A stretch of DNA of 64,000 nt from Adineta steineri (GCA_905250115.1 CAJNOI010000010.1:263403-327402), one strand, 5' to 3'. Positions 1 through 14,600 are shown, counted from the stretch's first letter. Translations and numbers: made by a program. The notes: generated by a model from the sequence alone, not told the origin.

Positions 1-48
1 TAAGATTTTGTCTTTTTTTGTTTTAAAATTTTAATTATATTGTCATAG

Positions 49-389
49 TTGATGGATATTCACTTCCATGTGAAACTGAACAAAATCACAATGGATTAAT
101 AAATATTATCTTTTTGATGAATTTCATTCATTCGATAATTCAATTTTATAGAGAAAATCAATGAGAATTTACAACAATGTCAAAAAGAGAATAATGAAAT
201 GAAAGAAATAGTTACAAGACTCGAAAAAGAAGTTCGTTATGCTTTTTTAATTCGCATAAATAAATGAATAAATTCTTTTAGATTCGTGAAAAAGAAAATA
301 AAAATATTGATTTTCTTCCAACGGCTGATACTGATCAAGGAGGGGGTAAACACATTCGATTCTATATTTATTTAATTCATTTTATGTGA
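49..389 (+). CDS. 3' fragment of a coiled-coil protein gene (partial)
   Basis: Two short exon-like pieces can be read. One starts after an acceptor at about 149 and encodes a charged heptad-like stretch (ENLQQCQKENNEMKEIV). It runs to a donor near 234. The second begins after the acceptor at 281 (IREKENKNIDFLPTADTDQG). It either runs on to the stop at 387-389 or splices at a GTAAAC donor just after the glycines near 345. The Glu/Lys/Gln-rich composition suggests a coiled coil. The 5' part lies outside the window, so the family cannot be named. The 49-67 piece is doubtful. Confidence 0.4.
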
Positions 390-3300
390 GTTAGGGATAC
401 TTGGTAGTGTAAGAAAACTTTGATCAATTGGGCCCCAAATAAGAGGTTGGCAAATGGTAAAAGACACTTTTTATTTGTATTCTTGCTGCGTTCATCCGTT
501 ACTAAGCCATTTTCAGACACTGTATCCCATCCAACTGCATGGGTCTATTTGAAAATGCTATATTTTTTCAGTTTTCATATGTTTTCACAAATATAACAAG
601 CGTGATTCATACTTAAATAGCTTCGACCACCTGTTAACAAAGCATGAAAATGAATATTTAACACACTCGTGGCGATTCGATTCTCTTGGAGAATTACTTT
701 AATAAATGCACTTTCATATGCATACAGTTTATGATAACTGTACTATTAGTTAGCCTTTTCAGTATGTGCTACCAATTGTTTTCCTTATTCCTATTTATAT
801 CATTACATAGGCAGTCCTTTTTCATGTCGGACTAAATAATTACTCAACTTTGTTTTCCTCTTGTACGTATTACTCAGATGAAAGAAAACAGTTTATGTAT
901 AAAATTATTAACATATAGTAATCGGTCAGACTGAAATTCAAAAATCCAGCCTGATCTGGTTCTTTCATAAGTACTTGCCTGGCTGGCTGCTCCTATGTTC
1001 ATGTGGTAATGGATGATGACTTATTATAAAATAAGTGAGTGAATGATAATGATCAATATGTTTAAAACAACGAAAAATTCTTTGAACAAATGATGAAATA
1101 TATGAATGATGAGCATGAGCATATTCAAATCCTCCATCATTAATTTAAAAAAAACTCCTAATCGAACTGCTTGAGCTAATGAATGAAGATTAAGCTAATG
1201 TTGAAAATTATATTTAATTTCTAATGAACCAAACATTGATGTGTGACATGTTGATTCTGATGAAATAAGTATTTGATATTGCTAGAAATAATTCTTCTCT
1301 TTTTTTTATTCTTAATCAATATTATTAATCAATATTCTTAATCAATGATATCCTCTTCGCGCTTGTTCATCCTATAAATATCTAAAAATAATTTTATTTA
1401 ATATAATTATTTATCTCATTAATATATTAGCTATTGCTTGTGAAGTAATATCTGTGGCAGTGTTATGATTAGCACATTTGAGTAGCGAACTTGATCTGAT
1501 CGTATAAGTTAGATGAATCCAAAAATCGACAATTTTATTATTAGAATAAAATACTTCAGCTGTGAAGACATTTGGATAAAAGATAAGTTAATAACCTGCT
1601 AATATTGTTGTGTAATTCTTATTGTAAGTATGACTTTTATTAGAGATATAATACAATCTAATTCAACATAAAAGCAATCCTATATTTTACATAAACAACT
1701 TTGACAAATAATCTAAGAGTAAATAAATAGGTACAAATATCAATAACAATAAAATTGTTTTATCATATATGTTTCAAGTTGAGAAAAAAGATCCTATTTT
1801 CGTTGTATGATAATCTACAGGAAAATGTTTAATCTGAAATTTTTTTTTCAATACAAAATTTAACAGTCATTATCAATTATATTTCTTAATTTTGGTTTCA
1901 TTTTTTTCATTCTTTAAATATTTAACATAAAATATTTATTTAATTGAAAATGTCAAAATGACATATACTGATTATTTAGTGTTTTCATTGTCTATTTTCA
2001 AAATTGTGTAAAATATAATATTTAAGACATGTTTGTTGAATTTATTTATCTTTTCATAAATGATTAACTGTTCTGTATTTTTACTTTTAATAAAAACAAA
2101 TCTATGACCCGAAATTTCTTTCTTGTACTCAAAATTTTGTGAAATAATGTGACAGTTCTTCAATAGACCATTAAAGAAAAAATATAACAGAAAAATTGAA
2201 AAAAAATGCATGTACTATGTTCATCTATAAAATTATTTTTACATTTCGTTTAAAAAATGACTATCGTTTCCTAGTCTATTATTTGACACATCACGTAAAC
2301 TAAACAAACATGTATGAAAAGAAAATTACAATCCCATAAGATTAACAGTTTGATGGATGTTCATTTGAGAGTTAGTCTTCTGCAAAGTTCTATATGATGA
2401 AGTCCAAATATACTTAATGATTTTTCTAATTAACAAATATATTGTTATAGTTTCCAGTTATTTTGATACATTGAAAAGCATTGAATCGTTTTTCCTTTTA
2501 AGGAAAAGATCAAAGGAATAATTCTAAAAATAAGAATTACAAAGCAGGGTTTGAAATATAAACAAGCGTGTAGACATATTTTTATGTATTAAGAATTATA
2601 AAAAGTACTGACAAGAATATCAAACTTCGGCTTAGATTCAAATTTACTTTATAATCCGTATTAAGAATCGCATGTCTATACATACATAATACATTACTGA
2701 ATATTGAATAGAACGACAGTGAATGCAGAGAGATGAACAAATGTATCTATTATTAATAAAAGAGGGAGTTTTTATGGAGATTAGAACTTCACATCAAGCG
2801 TGAGCAGAATATCTTTCTCGTTTGAATACAATGGTAAGTATTAGCTGAAGTTTAGAAGTAAGACTTTAAATCTTGACTGATCATGATAGATGTGTATTCG
2901 AAATTAAAACTTATTATGAATTCATTCACAAAATTTCATAAATTTTTAAGCGAACTAAAATAAGTACGAACCATTGTGACTCAGTTGTCCGTAGAAAACT
3001 CCAGAGACTATCAGCTTTATATATAGTATTAATTCAAATGCACCTGATAAAAACATCTTTTTATCTCGAACAGTAAAGATTTCATGTCTAACATAACCTT
3101 TCTTGTTCTAACAACTCATCGTGATCAATATTCTATTTTTTCATATTATATCTTTTACATATAGATACTTAAGGGCAAAAAGAACAGCACATCTTACTCT
3201 ATTTACATTTATAAGTATAATATTTCTTAATCATGAATAATATGTACTTTTGTTGAAAATCCCTATTAAACAACAAATGAATTTTTTAAGTATTTTGTGC

Positions 3301-6300
3301 GCATGACTAAGTAACGGAAGATATACAAATGATTTTAAATAGAACTGTTAAATAAAAATAATGGAGTATTAATCATCGTTGCACAACTATTCGTTGTTAG
3401 TTTTTCTAATAAACTGAATTGATAAAGTCATACTAAATATTATTATTAATATACAGTGTAATACATTATGTACTAATATATCATATGAAGTGAGTAAATT
3501 AAATTCTTGTTTAAAAAACAGAGTATTGCATGAAAATCATGAAGTGCTAGTGAAAGATCAATTGTTACCGATAAAAAACTAATCATAAGCATGAGTATAA
3601 CTTCATGATTAGCTAATATTTGATAATATATTTATATAGTGAACATAGAATAGATGGAATTTGAAATTTTTAGTAGATTTTTTCTGTATAATTTGGTCTA
3701 TATTTAATTCTATTGCTCGAGTACACAAAATAACAACTGAATTTAATATACAAAACACATTATGTATTATCTGTAAAGCCAAGAACACATTAGAAGACTC
3801 CGGATCTTCTATTAGGTCCATAAAAAAGAATATTTTCTTACTTCTCTCAGCTATATAGTTATTAAATGTAAAAAGTCACACAAAATACGATTAATTGACA
3901 CTTAAATATGGGAGTATTTTTCACAGGATAAAACAAATTATTCATAAAATAATATTGTTTCATACAGTCAAAATGAGAAAAAAAGTTAATTAGTTATCAA
4001 ATAAGTTTAATATACTTGAGCAGGTATGTTTTTCCAACATAAATCTCTACTTTAGAAAAATATACTAATATCCATTGTGTTCATAAATATTTCCACCACG
4101 TTCAGATAATGTGAATCGAAGTATAACAAGTCAGATATACTGATACTAATAAACTATTTATTAAACTTAATTGACGCTCTTCACACATGAAACAATGGAT
4201 ATTTCTATTACACATTTTATAAGTTGGAATATTTCAAGATATATCTTAATATTTAGAGGAAATACTTCAGTAATCACATACAGAAGAGAAAAAATATAGG
4301 GTAAAAACAAGAGATAACAATAGAGAGAAATAACTACACGTGGTAATATATGTATATGTGGGTAAGAAAGAAAAAGAATGAATATCTATTTATAATATGT
4401 AAGGTACGTCCTTTGTATGATATATGATGTTACGATCCATATACAGTGATAATAGTAGCTGTTAATCAAAGTTAATTGTATTTAAGGCTTTTCACTCATA
4501 AATCAAATTGATTGATTGATAGTTAGAGAGAAATCAATATTGAATATCAAAAGAACAGAAATACAAGAAAACAGCGAGTACTAACAGAATAGAAAAATCA
4601 ACCATTAAAAGTAGGTTTTCTAATGTATCGCTGACTTTAGTCTACAAATTTTCTGAAGAAAATATAAACAAAAAAAAACTTTCTATTATAATAGAAAACT
4701 CAATAAAGACATTTGAATAACGGTGAGAATAGTGCTGTACTTTTAAAATAGAAATTAACTTCAAATATATTAATTAAAAAAATTTAACGTTATGTATATT
4801 CAATAATACTATACTGATAAACGGAAGTAGTGTTCCTCTCTAAATGAGATATTTTTTATGTTAGCATTGAAGAAAAACAGTAGGAGATATCATTAAATTA
4901 TATATTTCAGACATGAATCTTAGATTATCTATGAATGAGACAAAATATTCAATTTATTCTCTTACAAAAGTACTCAAAAAATCCTGCAAATGATTTAAAC
5001 ATTGTATATTTTTGTCAAACACTAATAGATAACTAATTCTAATCTCAAGTACAAAAAAAGTTCATTCATTGAAAAAGAACAGATAATTTTTAACCTAGAA
5101 ATTCAGATTATAAGTACCAGAACGTATCATCTAACGTTCATTGGTATAATTAATTCTAGTCAAAACCATGCATAGAATGATATCTTTAATTAAATATATT
5201 AAATCTTTTGGTAATACAAACTCTGACATTATTTATATCCTCTAGTTACAAATCATATATTTTTAAATTTTACCCCGCCGGAAGTCATCAAGCAAAAAAA
5301 CTGTCATTATAATAGACATAATCCAATTAAAGTGACTCTATGATCTTGACATAAGGTATCTATCTATAGAAATGTCCTCGTTAATAACCGTTTCATCGAT
5401 AATTCATTTTATATCTTTTTTCCCTTGAAAATTTATATTTATTATAAGAAAAATACGTATGTCTTCGAGTATGACAGATATCTTTATCTTTTTAAGCAGC
5501 TGTCACAACTCATCTATACTATTTATTGTAAATCTTGTTATTTATAAATTAAGATCGATAGAGATTCTATTCAAGATAAAAATTTCAATTAATTAAATTT
5601 TAATAGAATAGAGTGTTCATAATAAAATATCTTATGTAAAATTCATAGAATATTTATTTTTTTAATGATACTAATGAAAAATAGTATCACATGACATTTG
5701 ATATACAAAAAAATATACTTTTGGTTTAACCTTTAACGAAAACCTTTAGAAAATAAAAATATAATAACAAACGAATGTGATTATTGTCATGTGATAAAAC
5801 TTATAAAACAAAAAGAGATAAATAATATATCACATATTGATAGTTAATAATTAGTCATTATAAATATCCTGTTTTATAAGTCATGCTAGAAACACATTAT
5901 CCAGTATATAGTCAATAACAGTGTCATACGCATATTTATTATGCTTCTGAAATATTCTCTCAGCACTTTCGTTAAATATTTATTAAATTTCTAAAAGAAA
6001 AGATTATTAAACATCCTCGATCTTTTATCAAAAAAAAAGTCATCTGACATTTCTTTCTTATCAAAAGCTCTTAAAGAAAAAAGTCTTCACTATAATCATC
6101 AGATATATTATTCAATTGTCCAATGATTCATTGTATTTATCTTGTTTTTAGATGATACTAAAATTATATTTTTTATTAAACTGCGCATATTTTATTAGAT
6201 CTTCATCTGCACTAAATTTATTTTAACATCATTCATTATAACATTAAAAGAATAAAAAAAAGAAACACCGATCCATAACCTTTGAAAAAGTATATAAGCA

Positions 6301-6356
6301 AATATATACAAAACATCAGAAAGTACAATAAGATGATTGTTGGTAAATATTAAAAA
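390..6356. other. gene-free AT-rich intergenic DNA
   Basis: About 6 kb without an ORF or exon chain I can support on either strand. Open frames here are short, low-complexity and lack flanking splice logic or recognisable domains. A short imperfect tandem repeat built on ttaatcaata is present at about 1311-1350. I see no tRNA, rRNA or transposase remnant. Confidence 0.6.
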
Positions 6357-7255
6357 TTACATCTGATTTTTTTTCATTAAATAAAGTCGAATTGGACTTG
6401 AAACAATCATTTTAATTGAATCAAAATCTACTGTTTCATCATTTGAATTTCTAAGTTTTGTTTTAACATAACATTGAATTAATTTATAACGTAATGTAGA
6501 TAAGATATTTTGATATGCTTGTTCACCATTTTGTTTTCTATATGTTTGACAAGCAGATAATGATTCAATAAAACCAAGAAAATGTCCAAGTGTTATTTCT
6601 GTTCGCTGCTCAATTGTAAATTGACGTAATGTTGTTTTATATGGTAAAAGTGGTACAAGTGATTCATAATAATCATCAGCTAACCATCGTTTTATATTCC
6701 AATAAGAAAATAATAAAACATGACTAAATTCATGATAAATAGCATCAGCTATAGGATTGTCTAAAGTACCTAATGCATATGTCCATACTGCAAGTACACC
6801 TGTATGTGGCTTAAGTACACGTTTAGCTTCATCAAGAAATATTTCTATATCAAGCCAATGTAATGTTGTAGCAGCTGTAATTAAATCAACTGAATTTGAT
6901 TCAAGAAATGATAAATCTTCAGCTGTATGATGTTTATATTCAATATTGTCTTTTTCTATTGCATGAAATATTTGATTTGGACTAACATCAATACCAATAA
7001 CATGTTCACAAAATCTATTAGAAAAATAAAACTATGATTTTTATTTTCTTGAAATTATTATACTTACAAACCAAGATCTGCAGTTGCCTGACCACTTCCA
7101 CAGCCAACATCGAGTGCTAGTGGAATTTTTTCATTTACAATTTTTCCAGTATAATAATAATCAACAATATGTTCATATACTTTTTTTGGATAGTTAGGTC
7201 TATGAAGACGATATTTTGCAGTAAGTACTTCATCATCAAATAGATCATGGCTCAT
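6357..7255 (-). CDS. class I SAM-dependent methyltransferase
   Basis: Two exons (7068-7255 and 6357-7014, intron 7015-7067) give 281 aa. The start was placed at MSHDLFDD because the in-frame codons upstream are a poly-Lys low-complexity run. Motif I is LDVGCGSGQ near residue 50. Motif II follows after the intron (VIGIDVSPNQI), then ITAATTLHWLD and the helix EAKRVLKPHTGVLAVW. This is the Methyltransf_11 Rossmann layout for binding S-adenosylmethionine. It resembles the small cytosolic methyltransferases of the DDB_G0268948 / trans-aconitate methyltransferase-like group, whose substrates are mostly unknown. No signal peptide or membrane segment is visible. The splice restores the frame (GLFCEH). 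The substrate cannot be inferred from sequence. Confidence 0.88.
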
Positions 7256-8239
7256 TGTGGATTTTTTTTTCTTCTTTTTCTTATACTTGTACGACAACGG
7301 CAACGATGATGATGTTATTTTTTTTTTCGTTGATGGTTATTTTGTTTTTTTTCCTTTTCTCCTCTCTTTTTTTTTCTTCTTTTTTTTTCTTGCCTTCTCT
7401 TATCACCTTCGACCTAGTGATGGAAACAAATATGTCGATTATATATCCATTCTTCATATGAGACAGACTGCTAGACAGTCAGATAAGTATGAGAAAAAAA
7501 AACCTACACATCAAGACTCTTTTTTTTCAGTATCAAATAAATACTCGAAAAAAACGTGCTGTCAAATGCATCTATAGTTGTATTTTTCTTTGTTTCTTTA
7601 AAGAATATATGTTACTATGAAGATTAATATTATACTCGCATGAGAAATACCATATGTATTGTTTTAAGCCGTGAGTTTTTATTTATTTTTAGAAATAATA
7701 ATATATAATGAAGAAAATTATTTAATAAAAAAGTTTTATCATAATCAAATAACAAATTTGATATTTTCAATCGACGGTTTGAACAATTTAAATATTTGAA
7801 AAGAAAGAATATGAAATTTAACATGTATTAAAATGACTATCTATTTACATATGTAACAGAAAAAAAAGGTCGTTTATTCATTACATTAAACAGAACTAAT
7901 GATACTAGATTATTTTTATCTTATAAATACAAGCGATAAGTAACAATAACATTAGTGACATAAAAATAATATTTTTATATCTAATGACATACTGATATAT
8001 TATGCACTAAATATAGACTACAAAGAAAATACATCTCTGTTCAATAAAAATTAACACGTTCATATTTAATTGTAAGAAAAATTATTTTTATCATTTACAA
8101 ACGGATATTCAAATACTCATTAAAGTATTTTTGAAATAAATAGAAATTTTTATTTAAAAGAAAGAAAGAAAAAAGAATATTGAATATGCTATTTTTGTAT
8201 TAATTATAGTTTATTTTATGTTTATAATAATTGATAAAT
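7256..8239. other. intergenic with long pyrimidine tract
   Basis: Upstream of the methyltransferase start lies a long T/C-rich run (about 7260-7400), read as purine-rich on the gene's own strand. It probably belongs to that gene's 5' UTR or promoter. The remainder is AT-rich and includes the 3' flank of the RCC1-repeat gene. No gene is seen. Confidence 0.5.
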
Positions 8240-8251
8240 TTACATAATTGA
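8240..8251 (-). other. CaaX prenylation motif CSIM
   Basis: The last four codons before the stop encode C-S-I-M. A terminal Met in CaaX usually directs farnesylation. This would anchor the protein to membranes and allow PDE6D-mediated ciliary delivery, as known for RPGR. Confidence 0.7.
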
Positions 8252-10408
8252 ACATATTCTAGAATTCTTATTTTTATTTGGCGGTAAATTTTGTGAAGAT
8301 TTTCCCAAGAAAAATCTTGAAAAAAAACCAGGTTGGGATTCATTTAATTCAGTATATGAATTTATTATTGGATGTGAAGGAAAACTATTATGAAGATTAT
8401 CAATTGTTCCTAAAGATTTTGCTTGACTTTCTTCATTAGAAGTATCTGTTGTACTACGACTAACACTTGTTGATGATTCTGATTGTTGACTATTAGAAAT
8501 ATTTTTTGTTAATTTCGTTTTCGCAATTGATTCTGTATTTGTATTAATATTATTATTGTCCGATGATTTTACCTGTTGACTTTCTTCTGATGTAGATGTA
8601 GATGTAGATGATTCTTCAGATGATGAAATCTGTTTTCGATTTCTACGATCTAATTTTGTACCATATTTATATGATTTATCAGTAGATGAAATATGATTAG
8701 TTGATTTTGTTAAATCATCTGTCATGTTGTCATATACATCAGTTTTTAATGTTGTAGAATCTTTACTACTTATAGAAGAACTGCTTGATTTTAATATTGA
8801 ACGTAGTGGTTTGAATTCTCCATTTATTCCTAAATGTGTTGTATTCTTCAATACACTTTCTATTGATGTAGACGAGCTATCAGAATCCAAATTTGATTCA
8901 GAATGTAAAGGAAATCTTTTTCTAAATGATTCGTTGTATTGAAACAATCCATCTGCAGTTGTTCGTTTAGTCATTGTTAATTGATGATTAAGACGTGAGA
9001 TACTTTTTGTAATTTTGTTTTCTGAATCTATACGAATGGTAAGAAAAATAATGATTTATCATATGGGAAAAAGTAAACATACTTTCACTATCTTCTTCAT
9101 TGTCAAATGATCTACTTTGAGCAAGAACTACTGTTAGACAACCACCACAAACAACTTTCGTTACATTGTATCTTTTAAATTTCTCAATAGAACACGGTTG
9201 AAATTCATTTGAATGAGCTCCATAACTCAATTTGCCATGTTTACCATCACCAAATACATATAAATCACCTTGAGAACTAAGAATAGCTGTGTGAGCTTCA
9301 CCAGCAGCTATAGATATAACATCATCTGGTAAATTCAATTTAATACATTCAAAATATTTTGCAAATGGAACTCCAACACCAAGACCAAGTTGACCACGAT
9401 CACCTCTTCCTATAAATAAAAAGAAATTTTATATATTGATTCTAATTATAATAAAAGGAAATCTATGTTCGTTCTTTATACCACAAGTATAAACATTTCC
9501 ATTTTCTGTTAATACAACCGTATATTGATTTCCGCATGCCACAGCTTTAACAGGTTCTGGTAGTGAAACTTCTAATGGACTAATATATTGATCTGTTACT
9601 GTTCGTCCGAATTGTTTATTTTCATTATTTCCACATAAAAATAATCGATGATTTTCATTGATTAATGCTGTATGATAATATCCACATGAACTAAAAAAAA
9701 AGTAATTTCTAATTAATTATCGAAATATTTTTTGTTTTCATCAATAATTTACATAGAAAAAACTGAATATTCTAATCTAAGTTCTTCGGGTAGTTTTATA
9801 AAAGAATAATTAGGTGAATATCCACATTGACTATCTTCATTTGATCCCCAAACATAAACTTCACCATATATTGTTAATGCACATGAATGTTCAGCACCCA
9901 TTGAAATTTCTTTCCATGATATTCTTCTATTAAAACATTTTATTTTAACAGGATATGAATAAATAGTTGTTGATTCATTTGAATCAATACCTAATTGATA
10001 ATAATTATTTGAACCAAATCCATATAATGAACCTTGATTTGTAGCAACTAATGATGATTCACGACCACATGCAGCTAAAATAATTTTTTCACCTGTATTA
10101 CCAAATTTTAAACTTTTGATACATGAAACTTTATCGATATTATTCGTATGACCAAGACCCAATTGTCCTAAATATATATTTAACTAGAACTCAAAAATTA
10201 TATTTTTCTTCTTTTTTTTACTACCTGAATTATTATCACCAAAAGCAAATGCACGACCACTTTCAGTAACAATAATCGAATGTCTATCACCAGCAGCCAT
10301 ATGTATTATAGGATCATTTCGAATATGAAATTTTTCATTGATAGGTAAATATGTTTTACCTAATAGATATATGTGTGGAATACTATCGTCATCTTCTTCA
10401 GAGTTCAT
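8240..10408 (-). CDS. RPGR: RPGR-like RCC1-repeat protein with C-terminal CaaX box
   Basis: Five exons join in frame: 10225-10408, 9753-10167, 9482-9690, 9083-9409 and 8240-9027, giving 640 aa. The first ~370 residues are RCC1-type blades, seen as repeated AAGDRHSIIVTESG, SMGAEHSCALTIYGEVYVWGSN and AAGEAHTAILSSQGDLYVFGDG units. This is a seven-bladed propeller. The remaining ~250 residues are Ser/Thr/Asn-rich and disordered, ending in CSIM, a CaaX prenylation box. RCC1 propeller plus disordered tail plus CaaX is the layout of constitutive RPGR, a ciliary transition-zone protein that binds RPGRIP1 and PDE6D. No acidic Glu/Gly-rich ORF15 tract is present. An alternative is another RCC1-family protein, but the prenylation box favours RPGR. 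Confidence 0.8.
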
Positions 10409-11656
10409 TTTGTTTAGTCTGTCTTATTTCCTTTTCTTAAACTAATACAAATGAATATAAGAAAGATATTTGATATTCTGAAATTACAAACCACACAATA
10501 AAAAGACAATAGAGTAGGAGTTTTTATTCTTATTTCAAGAATTATGGAAATAGAAAGATTTAATTGATATGATTCTTTATATAGACAAATATTTTGTTTA
10601 TATTGCGACAATAATAAGTATGACGTACATGTGTTGATATCTCAATACATCTGTTTCCAGGGGTGGCGTGACTGGGGAGGGACGTGTAACACCCCTCAAT
10701 CTTTCGAAATTTCTATTTTTTGCTCAACAAAATCGACAAATCTTCTTAGACTTTTTATCAAAAATAATGCTACGCCCACTCAAAAAATCGCGAAATTCAT
10801 CTTCTTACTTCAAAAAACTTTGCGGCAACCCCATATGTTGGCTGACTCGTGCCACTCCTGTTTGTACCATAAGTTCGTTTATTTTTATGTAGAGAGTATA
10901 TCAATAAATAATGAATAATTTCTATTTACCTTGATGATTTATATTTTATTACCTAAAACTTGATAATATTTATTTCTTACAAATATCATGTCTTTCGATT
11001 GAATCTTATCGACAAAGTTTTATATATATTTTTTTGTATCTTTATGACAATTTGATAAAATGTATTTATCTCAATAAAATTTCATGTGCAATTGTTATAA
11101 ATAACTTCAACTTGTTCTTTCTGTTATATTTAATTTTAAATGATCCAGCAGAATAATTTATTAGTAGTACACAAATAATTCTTGACTTTCATATAACACA
11201 CAAACACGTACATGCGTATCGAAAAGAAAAAAACAATGAATGAAAATCAAAAAAGTTAAACATTTTCATTGTATATTCACTTTTAATGACAATATTGAAA
11301 GAAAGAGAGAGAGAGAGAAGAAAAAAAGAGAATTCTTCGAGATTTTTTTCTCTGTCTCTATTATATTAAGATACAAAAGAAATATCGAATAATAATAATA
11401 ATTGTAAGAAATTTTTAAAGTACAATAAACAATGAAATATTTCATCTGACTGGAAATAATAAACCAAACCATCTTGATCTATTCAGTTCTTTTCTTTATT
11501 CAGCACCGGTTAATTACATATTGAGAAGATATACTTGATCTAAAACACAAAAAAACGAGTTTTTTTCATTAGAAACAATATATATATTTACCTTATAGAT
11601 TTTTCTTTTATTCGATATAATCGATTTAGATTCTTGTATAATCGATTTATCCATTT
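10409..11656. other. intergenic between RPGR-like and SMG6 genes
   Basis: Holds the inverted-repeat element described at 10658-10860 and a GA-rich microsatellite near 11300-11340. The rest is AT-rich with no supportable gene. Confidence 0.5.
10658..10860. mobile_element. hAT-like MITE (non-autonomous)
   Basis: A 203-bp block begins CAGGGGTGGCGTGAC and ends with the imperfect inverse GTCACGAGTGCCACTCCTG-like end (observed ...GACTCGTGCCACTCCTG). Ends of the form CAGNGGTGG are typical of hAT transposons. The block is clearly more GC-rich than its surroundings. The flanking 8-mers agree at only about five positions, so the target duplication is decayed or absent. Its open frames have no protein similarity that I can recognise. 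Confidence 0.5.
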
Positions 11657-14600
11657 TTATAAAACTACTTGTGCAAGTTCAAGAAATTTTGTTAAATCTT
11701 TCACAGGTACATTTCGAGCTTGAGCTTTCAAACGTAGATTTCGATCATCTGTTATAAGTACAACTTCACGATGTAACCGAATAGCTCCATCTAAAATACA
11801 TCAAGAACTAATTTATTTCATATGAGATCAATAAATACTACCTTTATTTTGTGGAAAAAACTCTCGTGGATTATCATGACACTACAAAAGAAAAAGATCA
11901 AGCTTTGAGAAAGAGAAAACAAGATTAACATACATATTTCAAACAACACCCTAAAATTGTATCATCATTGGATTCCTAAAGAAATAAAAATATAACGAAA
12001 AGATAAAAATTTGATTTTTTTTCTCTTACATGTTTTTTCACTTCATTTCGAAATTGTATAGAATCTAGAACAGTTCCTTCACCAGTCATCGCTTGTACAC
12101 GTCGTTCTTTACTAGCAAAACATTCTTCAATCATTTTAACAGCTTGTATAGATTGTCGACGAACCATTTCTGCATGTTCATAAGAATCATCGTCAACAAT
12201 TGTTGTTATCGATAATTTATCAAGTTCACAAATCACTAGAAAAAATTATTTTGTTGAAAATGGAAAGAAGACGAATTATTTTGCTTTACCAATTAATGGA
12301 ATTATTATTGTAAATCGACCTTGTTTTATTAATTTATATATTATTGGAAGATAATTAACAAAACAGTTTGTGTCAAGTACAACAAAACGTGGTACAACTT
12401 CGATTTCAATTAATCGTGATGTATTAAGAATATCCTGGAATTAAATATATATATATATATATAAGAATAGAAATTTTATTTGTTTACTTTAACAACTTGT
12501 TCTTGTTTTTGTTTTTCAGCAAGTTGATGTTCAAGTTGTCGTTTTTTACGTTTAAGTTCTTTCATATCAATACCATCAATAATTGAATCTGGTGATGATG
12601 GATCGATTGTATTCGAACTTGATAATGGTGATACAGGTTCGTTTGTATTATGTTCAGGATCAATTGATGAAATCTAATGAAAATATATATATTTATTTGA
12701 AAGATAAAGAAAAGAAAGAAATTTACTTGAGTTTCATTAACTGGACTTTTACTTCGTTCAGAATGAATTGATGATTTCAAAGCTGGATGATATGTTTTTT
12801 GTTGTACATTATAAATAAATACGGGTTGTTTAAGACCACATAAATAATCAGCAAAAAAACATAATCGAATAATACGTTTTGAATCTTTTGCTTCATCCTT
12901 AAATATAAATATATTCAAAAAATATTTATTTTTAAAAACAATTGTTTTTAATTACAAGTGGTGTATCACTTGTTGTTTGTAATGTATCAGCTGGTAATGT
13001 AAGTAATGGATAAAATCCACTAAGTTCAATATCTTCTTCTAATATAACCGGAACTGAATCTTTTAAAAATAAAACAAATGAATAAAAATTTCAATTAATT
13101 TTTCTTTACTTGATAAATTTGAAGCAAGTTGAATATGTGTTCGATCAATTGTTCGAATACGATTAACAACTTTTGCAAGTGACATTAATATATCTGGATG
13201 TGGACCATATTCTGCAGGTAATTGATCGGGTAATGGTATAAATGAATTAACATTACATGTCATCCAATCCGTAAAAATTTTCAATGATGGAAATACATAT
13301 CGTAACCAACTATTAAATACAGGTGGATGTGTATCAGGATCAGTTAATGCTGAACGAGTTTTTATATGACGTTCGATTATACTAGCTGTTTGTTCAGTTA
13401 ATAAACCAAACATATCAAGAGCTAATTGAAGAGATGACTCTTCATATTGAGAACGAACAACAATATCAACTAAAAAAGGAGAATGTATAAGTTTGCGACT
13501 TTTGAAAGAAATAATAGTTATATACCTGATGCATTAACTTGTTTAGCTACTTCAATTTGATACATATTAATCGCCATCATTTGTACTAATTGTTGTTTAC
13601 CAAATACACATGGATCATGACGAAGTAAACTTTGAAATTGACGAAGCATACGTGAACATAATTCTGTATATGTTTCCATTCTTTATTTCAAAAGAAAAAA
13701 TAACAATCAGTATTATTATTTTAACTATAAATTTAATTTACCCTGTTTTAGTATAGAGTTTACCGTGCAATGTAATATAATTTAGTATAAACCAATGAAT
13801 AAGCTATAGAAAAACAAATCGATAAAGTTAAATAATTTTGTTTTTTTATTAACCTCTTGTTGTGATACTGAACCATCAAAATCATTTTGATCACCGATTG
13901 ATTGTCCATCATCAAGACTTCGTCCAACAATTGTTCCATCTGTTCGTTTCCAAATTTCTAATTTTTGATTACCTATCAAAAAAGAAATAATTCAATAAAT
14001 GTTTTTCTTTATTAAATTCTAAATAACCTGCACGAATTTTTCGTTCATTTTTCTTATCACGTTCTTTTAGTTCTTTTTCAAATGCTTCTAACTAAATAAA
14101 ATAATATTTCGTAAATAAATTTCATTTTGAAAATAGAAATTTTGAACATACACGTCGACGAGCTTCTTCAAATAATGAAACAAGATTTTGTTTTACACTA
14201 TCATTTAATGTTGTTGTTGCAAGTGCTCGAACATAATAATAAATCGCATCTAATCGTCGATGCTATTAAATAGAAAAATAATTTTTATTTCTCAAATATT
14301 ATATATGGATGTAATTTTTTACAGTCATCACAGCTAGTATTCCTAATTGTTTACATGATTTGCCATTTTTTGGATATAATAATCGAGCACGAAGATAATA
14401 TCTAGATTATAAATATATCAAAAAATTTGTCTTTTTCTTTTCTTCAAATTTACTTTCTCGCTTGGGAATAATCAGTACCATTACGATTGGTTTCTTTGTA
14501 TCTAGAAAAAAACATGTTTATTATATTGTTCAATGATTATATATGTTTTTACCGAGCTAAATCGCCAAGATTAAGAAAACAATGTTGAGCACATAGTAGA

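Noticed and set aside
390-6356. Short open frames (for example around 1972-2211 and 3609-3858)
   Set aside because: Low-complexity Phe/Ile/Asn-rich translations of AT-rich DNA, with no splice partners and no domain resemblance.
7257-7577. Open frame of 106 aa with long poly-Phe
   Set aside because: Direct translation of the T-rich tract upstream of the methyltransferase.
10631-10918. 95- and 74-aa frames as a possible gene
   Set aside because: Both sit in the hAT-like MITE; they overlap in different frames and show no protein family resemblance.
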